A DNA stretch of 64,000 nucleotides from Spirochaetota bacterium. GTDB taxonomy: Bacteria; Spirochaetota; Spirochaetia; Treponematales; UBA12059. A program made the position numbers and the translations under genes. The stretch is taken from contig JADFDI010000011.1 of assembly GCA_018262985.1 (NCBI GenBank), positions 1 to 64,000 of the forward strand. Reading direction: 5' to 3'. Below are positions 59,654-64,000 of this stretch, in pieces. Below the pieces are notes generated by a model, which did not search any database, was not told the DNA's origin, and was given only the letters and a program-made list of their open reading frames with translations. How positions within the stretch are numbered: position 1 is the first letter of the stretch; each line of letters opens with the position of its first letter.

Positions 59654-61240
59654 ATGGAACCCATCGTCATCGACGGACGCTCGCTCGACCTGGACGACCT
59701 CGTCGCCGTCGCCCGCGACGGCGCCCCCGTCGTCCTCGACCCCGCCGCCCTCGAGCGGGTCGCCCGCTCGCGCGCCCTCGTGGACCGCTGCGTCGACGAA
59801 GGCCTCGTGCGCTACGGCATCACCACCGGCTTCGGGAAATTCTCCGACGTGGTCATCGACCGCGAGAAGAACGCCGCCCTCCAGAAGAACCTGATCATGA
59901 GCCACGCCTGCGGCGTCGGCGATCCCTTCCCGGTCGAGGTCGTCCGCGCGATGCTGCTGCTCCGCGCCAACGCCCTCATGGTCGGCTACTCCGGCATCCG
60001 CCCTTCCACCATCCTGGCCCTCGTCAACCTGCTCGAAGCCGGCATCGCGCCCGTTGTGCCGGAGAAGGGTTCGCTAGGCTCCTCGGGCGACCTCGCGCCG
60101 CTCTCGCACATGGCCCTGGTCCTCTGCGGCATGGGCGAAGCCTTCTACAAAGGCGAGCGCATGCCCGGCGGCCGCGCCCTCGAGCTCGCCGGCCTCGAGC
60201 CCGTGGAGCTCGCCGCCAAGGAGGGCCTCGCCCTCATCAACGGCACCCAGGCCATGACGGCCGTGGCGGCCTTGGCCGTCCACGACGCCCTCGCCCTCTC
60301 GCGCACGGCGGACCTCGTCGCCGCGCTGAGCCACCAGGCCCTCCGCGGCGTCACCGACGCCTACGACGGCCGCATCCACGCCCTCCGCGGCCAGCCGGGC
60401 CAGGAGGACTCCGCCGCCTTCCTCCGCGAGCTCCTCGCCGGCTCCCGCCTCACGAGCCGCCAGGGCGAGCTCCGCGTGCAGGACGCCTACGCCCTCCGCT
60501 GCGTCCCCCAGGTGCACGGCGCGAGCCGCGACGCCATCGAGCACGTCGCCGAGGTGGTCTCGCGCGAGCTCGGCGCCGTCACCGACAACCCGCTCATCTT
60601 CCCCTCCGACGACCCCGACATGGACGCGGTCGCCGGGATCATCGCCGCGGACGAAGGGGAAGGCGCCATCATCTCGGGCGGCAACTTCCACGGCCAGCCC
60701 GTCGCGCTCGCCATGGACTACCTCGGCATCGCGCTCGCCGAGCTCGCCAACATCTCCGAGCGCCGCACGGAGCGCCTCGTCAACCCCGCGCTCTCGAACG
60801 GCCTCCCGGCCTTCCTGACCCGCGAGGGCGGCGTCAACTCCGGCTTCATGATCATGCAGTACGCCGCGGCCGCCCTCGTGTCGGAGAACAAGGTCCTCGC
60901 CCACCCCGCGTCGGTCGACTCGATCCCCTCCAGCGCCAACCAGGAGGACCACGTCTCGATGGGCACCATCGCCGCGCGCAAGGCCCGGCAGATCCTCGGC
61001 AACGCCCGCGACGCCCTGGCCATCGAGCTCCTCGCCGCCTGCCAGGCCGTGGACCTGCGCGGAGGCCCCGACGCCCTCTCGCCCGCCACCGCCGCCGCGT
61101 ACCGCGCCCTCCGCTCGGTCGTCCCCGGCGTCGACGCCGACCGCGTCATGTACCCCGACATCGCCGCCGCCGCCTCGCTCGTCCACGACGGCACCATCCT
61201 CGACGCCGCGCTGGAAGCGATGGCGGCCGACTCGGAATAG
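59654..61240 (+). CDS. hutH: Histidine ammonia-lyase
   Basis: 528 residues; ATG preceded by GGAAGG. MIO-dependent ammonia-lyase family: catalytic Tyr54 in VRYGITTGFGKFSD, NALMVGYSGIRPS, and VSENKVLAHPASVDSIPSSA near residue 420. The residues that cyclise to the MIO cofactor read Ser143-Ser144-Gly145 (GSLGSSGDLAPLSH) rather than the common Ala-Ser-Gly. QEDHVSMG supports histidine rather than phenylalanine as substrate. Histidine to urocanate is the first step of histidine breakdown, but no hutU, hutI or hutG is nearby. A TATACT (about 59585) upstream is the probable -10 box. Confidence 0.92.
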   Translation: MEPIVIDGRSLDLDDLVAVARDGAPVVLDPAALERVARSRALVDRCVDEGLVRYGITTGFGKFSDVVIDREKNAALQKNLIMSHACGVGDPFPVEVVRAMLLLRANALMVGYSGIRPSTILALVNLLEAGIAPVVPEKGSLGSSGDLAPLSHMALVLCGMGEAFYKGERMPGGRALELAGLEPVELAAKEGLALINGTQAMTAVAALAVHDALALSRTADLVAALSHQALRGVTDAYDGRIHALRGQPGQEDSAAFLRELLAGSRLTSRQGELRVQDAYALRCVPQVHGASRDAIEHVAEVVSRELGAVTDNPLIFPSDDPDMDAVAGIIAADEGEGAIISGGNFHGQPVALAMDYLGIALAELANISERRTERLVNPALSNGLPAFLTREGGVNSGFMIMQYAAAALVSENKVLAHPASVDSIPSSANQEDHVSMGTIAARKARQILGNARDALAIELLAACQAVDLRGGPDALSPATAAAYRALRSVVPGVDADRVMYPDIAAAASLVHDGTILDAALEAMAADSE

Positions 61241-61279
61241 GAAGAAGGATCGGGGCGAGGGCCGTCGTCTTCCATGACG

Positions 61280-61308
61280 TGCCCCTGCCGCGTTGCGCGG
61301 CAGGGGCA
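61280..61308 (+). terminator. Hairpin after hutH
   Basis: TGCCCCTGCCGC pairs perfectly with GCGGCAGGGGCA around GTTGC, 39 bases after the stop. No T tract follows. Confidence 0.65.
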
Positions 61309-61472
61309 AGCACGGGGCGCGCATCCATGCGCGCCGGGGTCACTGGAGGGCGGCGCCCCGGACGATTCGGGCGGCGCGGCCTGAGAGCCCGGCGCGCAGC
61401 CCGCCCGGGAGAAGAGAAATCCTGGAAACCCTCACACAAATTCAAGAAGACACGGAGAAAAGAATTGATGTC

Positions 61473-61508
61473 AAAAAAACCGCCCCTCCGCTTGGGGCGG
61501 AGGGGCGG
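61473..61508 (-). terminator. Intrinsic terminator of the RCC1-repeat gene
   Basis: On the minus strand CCGCCCCTCCGC pairs with GCGGAGGGGCGG around a 5-base loop and is followed by seven T residues. Confidence 0.92.
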
Positions 61509-61561
61509 GCTCGTTCAAGGCTTGGCTGACGAGGCATTGGCGACGAGCGCCTCCGCATCCG

Positions 61562-64000
61562 TTACCAGCCGATCGGCGTGGTCAGTACGTTCGAGTACGT
61601 CGGCGCGATCGACCCTATGCCGAGCTGGCCGAACTCGTTCGAGCCCCATGCGTACACCGTGCCGTCCGCGGCAAGTGCGAGCGAAAACTCCTCGCCGGCG
61701 GCCGCCCGGGTGACGCTCGCGGGCACGGCGAGAGGCAGGTAGGAATCCGGACCGAGGTGCTTGCCGTCGCCCCGGTTGCCCATGACGCCCTTTCCGGCCA
61801 GCACGAGCCTGCCGTCGCTCGTTACCGCAGAGAAGCTGCCGAAGTCCATTTCTGCGGACACCCACGAGCCGCCCGCCGCGATCTCCGCGGGACTCGATTC
61901 GTTCAGCTCGATGGAGTCATCGCCCCAGGAATACAAGGTTCCGTCGGACGCGATGGCGCCCGAACCGGCGAAACACGCCGTCACGTACGCGATATCCGCG
62001 AGGGCGCCCAAGACCACGGGCGTGGACCGGTCGGTGGTCGTTCCGTCGCCGATCTGGCCGTACGCATTGTCGCCCCAGGCCACGACGCTGCCATCCGAAA
62101 GCAGGGCGAGCGCGTGGTTTCCGCCGGCCGCGATGGCGCGTACGCCGGTGAGCGTTCCGACACCGCCCACGCCCTGCACCAAGGCAGCCGAAACGGTTCG
62201 GGAAACGGTCGTGCCGTCTCCGAGCTGACCGTCGACATTCGTACCCCAGGCCCAGACCTGGCCCGACGAGTCGAGCGCGATGGTAAAGGTCGCCCCCAAC
62301 GCGACCTGCGCGATCGCGGCGGTCGGTAGTCCCGAGATGGCGCTTCCGTCATTCACGTAAAATGGTGTAGTCGCGCCGTTGCCCCAGAGGTAGAGGGAGC
62401 CGTCGGCGAGGACCGCCGCGCTCCGCTCCAAACTGAGATAACTCATGGCCGACGCACTGGCGATCGCTACGGCGGCGGACGGCAGCGCGACCTTTCCGGG
62501 AGCGCCGCGGGTCACTTTGTCGCCCAGGCCGAGCTGGCCGTCGTCGTTGTAGCCCCAGGTCCACACTTCGCCGTTCGAGTCCAGCGCCACTGCGTGCCGG
62601 CTCCCGGCGACGAGCCTGGTGAACGCCGCCGCGGGGGTCCAGGTCGCCGCGGCGAGCGAGGCGGAGAGCGAACCGTCCGCCCGTTCGCCGAGCCGCCCGT
62701 CGCCCCAGGCATACCAAGCGCTCCCGTCGAACGCGAAAGCCCGTAGCGATTCTGTCGATGAAGCCAGGTCGTAACCACCCGCGTAGAGCTCGACTATATT
62801 CGACAGCCCGGGCAGTTCGAGGGGCGCCGTCGGCGAGACGCCGTTCGGCGAGACCGAGAGCAGGATGCCGCGGTTGTTCATGCCGGCGCCCAAGACCGTA
62901 CCGGTCTCCGTCAGGGCCAGGGCTTGTCGAGTCATAGCCCGTATCTCGGCGACGGCGGGAAGGCCCGCGACGAGGGTCGGCTCCTGCCTGGTCGTCATGT
63001 CAGGATGGAAAAGCTGGCGGACATTGTTGTAGCCCCAGGAATAGAGCTGGCCGGAGCCGTCGATCGCATAGCTTGTGTCGTAGCCGGCCGCGACCTTGAC
63101 GATGCCGCTCAAGGTCGGGACCAGGGTCGGCGTCGTCCGGTCGACCTGGTCGTTCAGGCCGAGCTGGTAGTAATAGTTGTCTCCCCATGCGTAGACGCTG
63201 CCGTCGTCCAGGGCGACGAGCGTATGTTTTACGCCAGCAGCGACCGAGACCGCGGGACGTGGCAGGGGCACTTGCTTCGGGAATTTCTTCGAGGTCGTCG
63301 TACCGTCACCGAGCTGGCCATCGACGTTCAGCCCCCAGGTCCACACCGCCCCGTCGGCGTCGAGCGCCACGACGAAGCCGCCCAGCGAGGCGCTATATGA
63401 GCCGTAGGATCCCAGATCCAAATCTACAACACGTTCGATGTAGGAATTCCTGTTAGGCACGCCGGATGGCGCGTACGGATCGGTCGAGGAGAATGCGTCC
63501 CAAGTCCACACCTTGCCATACGCATCAATGAACGCCGCGAGACTTTCACCTGCATGCACGGCCACGATGTCCGATAGACCCGACAACTGAATGCCATTAG
63601 CGAATACCAGGTAGTCGTCCGCGCGGTAGCGGTTGACCACGTTTTCGTACGGCGTCGCTCCGTAGCGGGTAACGCTACCATCGTCCTCCACCTTGAGCGT
63701 CATGCGAGAGATCGTGGCGACCCGGTTCCGCACAATGAAAGCGGAGTAATCCGCGTCGACCGACGCGATGTCGGACGGCGAGCTCAGTGCGGAACCGGTC
63801 GCGATCGAGGCCACGCGGTACTCCCAGGTCGTGCCGCCTTCGGCGGTTTTGTCGACATAGGCGACCGTATCCGGCCCGAGGCTGGCCACGGTCGCGAACC
63901 CGGCCTCGCCAGCGGCCCTGCGCTCCACGAGGTAGCCCGACTCGCCCGCGACGTCCGTCCAGGAAAGCTCCACCAGGAAGCGGCCCGAAACGGCGGCGAG
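61562..64000 (-). CDS. Fibronectin type III / RCC1-repeat protein, 5' end outside the window
   Basis: At least 812 residues; the frame stays open to the window edge, so the N-terminus is missing. The first visible part is a fibronectin type III domain (ELSWTDVAGESGYLVERRAA to YRVASI). The rest is a series of about 50-residue RCC1 blades with the motif (V/S)WGxNxxGQLGDG, for example VYAWGDNYYYQLGLNDQ, VWTWGYNDDGQLGLGDK and VVAWGDNAYGQIGDGTT. More than ten such units are visible, enough for two propellers. Large FN3/RCC1 proteins of bacteria are usually exported and cell-surface or envelope-associated. Terminator follows. Confidence 0.9.
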   Translation of the reverse strand, partial: LAAVSGRFLVELSWTDVAGESGYLVERRAAGEAGFATVASLGPDTVAYVDKTAEGGTTWEYRVASIATGSALSSPSDIASVDADYSAFIVRNRVATISRMTLKVEDDGSVTRYGATPYENVVNRYRADDYLVFANGIQLSGLSDIVAVHAGESLAAFIDAYGKVWTWDAFSSTDPYAPSGVPNRNSYIERVVDLDLGSYGSYSASLGGFVVALDADGAVWTWGLNVDGQLGDGTTTSKKFPKQVPLPRPAVSVAAGVKHTLVALDDGSVYAWGDNYYYQLGLNDQVDRTTPTLVPTLSGIVKVAAGYDTSYAIDGSGQLYSWGYNNVRQLFHPDMTTRQEPTLVAGLPAVAEIRAMTRQALALTETGTVLGAGMNNRGILLSVSPNGVSPTAPLELPGLSNIVELYAGGYDLASSTESLRAFAFDGSAWYAWGDGRLGERADGSLSASLAAATWTPAAAFTRLVAGSRHAVALDSNGEVWTWGYNDDGQLGLGDKVTRGAPGKVALPSAAVAIASASAMSYLSLERSAAVLADGSLYLWGNGATTPFYVNDGSAISGLPTAAIAQVALGATFTIALDSSGQVWAWGTNVDGQLGDGTTVSRTVSAALVQGVGGVGTLTGVRAIAAGGNHALALLSDGSVVAWGDNAYGQIGDGTTTDRSTPVVLGALADIAYVTACFAGSGAIASDGTLYSWGDDSIELNESSPAEIAAGGSWVSAEMDFGSFSAVTSDGRLVLAGKGVMGNRGDGKHLGPDSYLPLAVPASVTRAAAGEEFSLALAADGTVYAWGSNEFGQLGIGSIAPTYSNVLTTPIGW

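Larger units (their letters stand above)
61241..61561. other. Non-coding gap between hutH and the RCC1-repeat gene
   Basis: About 320 bases between convergent genes. It contains the hutH-side hairpin (61280-61308), a GC-rich stretch without a credible frame, an AACAC..AAGACACGGAGA purine-rich motif (61430-61460) and the terminator of the RCC1 gene (61473-61508). Confidence 0.6.

Noticed and set aside
58372-61713. Plus-strand open frame of about 1,100 codons across tldD and hutH
   Set aside because: Antisense to tldD, then out of frame in hutH; the HutH and TldD products explain the DNA.

Overview
The window is about 64 kb of high-GC bacterial chromosome (by eye close to 70 percent G+C) with ordinary bacterial operons, few gaps and many GTG starts, often in 4-base stop/start overlaps. 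The two Bmp/PnrA (TmpC-like) nucleoside lipoproteins with their NupOPQ-type transporter, the methyl-accepting chemotaxis protein and the PP2C/STAS partner-switching module suggest a free-living or sediment high-GC Spirochaetota member. That assignment is an inference; no rRNA or tRNA gene was seen, nor any phage, IS element or CRISPR array.

Layout. 1-2409: start of a YajC-like gene, carbamate kinase and ispH. 2406-9256: a YesMN-type two-component system convergent with a sugar ABC transporter operon that has two binding proteins. 9561-14594: uridine kinase, then two SpoIIE-type phosphatases, a STAS antagonist and a weak HATPase (stress or sigma partner switching). 14817-27553: the metabolic centre of the window, a nucleoside-type Bmp ABC transporter and a DeoR-family regulator divergent from a bacterial microcompartment (BMC) operon. 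27714-31686: a second, altered DeoC, a (p)ppGpp-hydrolase-like HD protein and valS. 31824-35492: a GlpA-like/iron-sulfur pair and a multi-TM protein. 35554-48284: a divergent catabolic island (Liv ABC transporter, two alpha/beta hydrolases, two KAS III-like proteins, CoA-transferase, thiolase, tandem TetR). 48818-52583: PadR/DUF4097 operon, GIDE protein, TatD-like hydrolase. 52892-64000: chemoreceptor, TcdA, TldD/TldE, HutH and a large RCC1-repeat protein cut by the window edge.

The BMC operon carries two near-identical hexamer proteins, one tandem-domain trimer protein, four pentamer proteins, a CoA-acylating aldehyde dehydrogenase, an RpiB-like isomerase and a DeoC aldolase. Aldehyde dehydrogenase and DeoC both have N-terminal helices typical of encapsulation peptides. 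With the neighbouring transporter this implies: imported deoxynucleosides are converted (by enzymes outside the window) to deoxyribose 5-phosphate; encapsulated DeoC gives glyceraldehyde 3-phosphate and acetaldehyde; the dehydrogenase makes acetyl-CoA. This matches the known sugar-phosphate-utilising BMC class. The unusual parts are an RpiB with Asp at the usual catalytic Cys position and a non-encapsulated DeoC paralogue that has lost the Schiff-base lysine.

The most unusual structural signal is not a gene. At three unrelated loci (carbamate kinase, thiolase, TatD-like hydrolase) the last codons of the gene plus the downstream hairpin are repeated in tandem (3, 3 and 7 copies; periods 120, 206 and 43 bases) immediately after the stop codon. 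In two of the arrays the copies differ partly by synonymous changes. A second recurring signal is a TATNNT box 6-7 bases before the start codon of five genes, which predicts leaderless transcripts.
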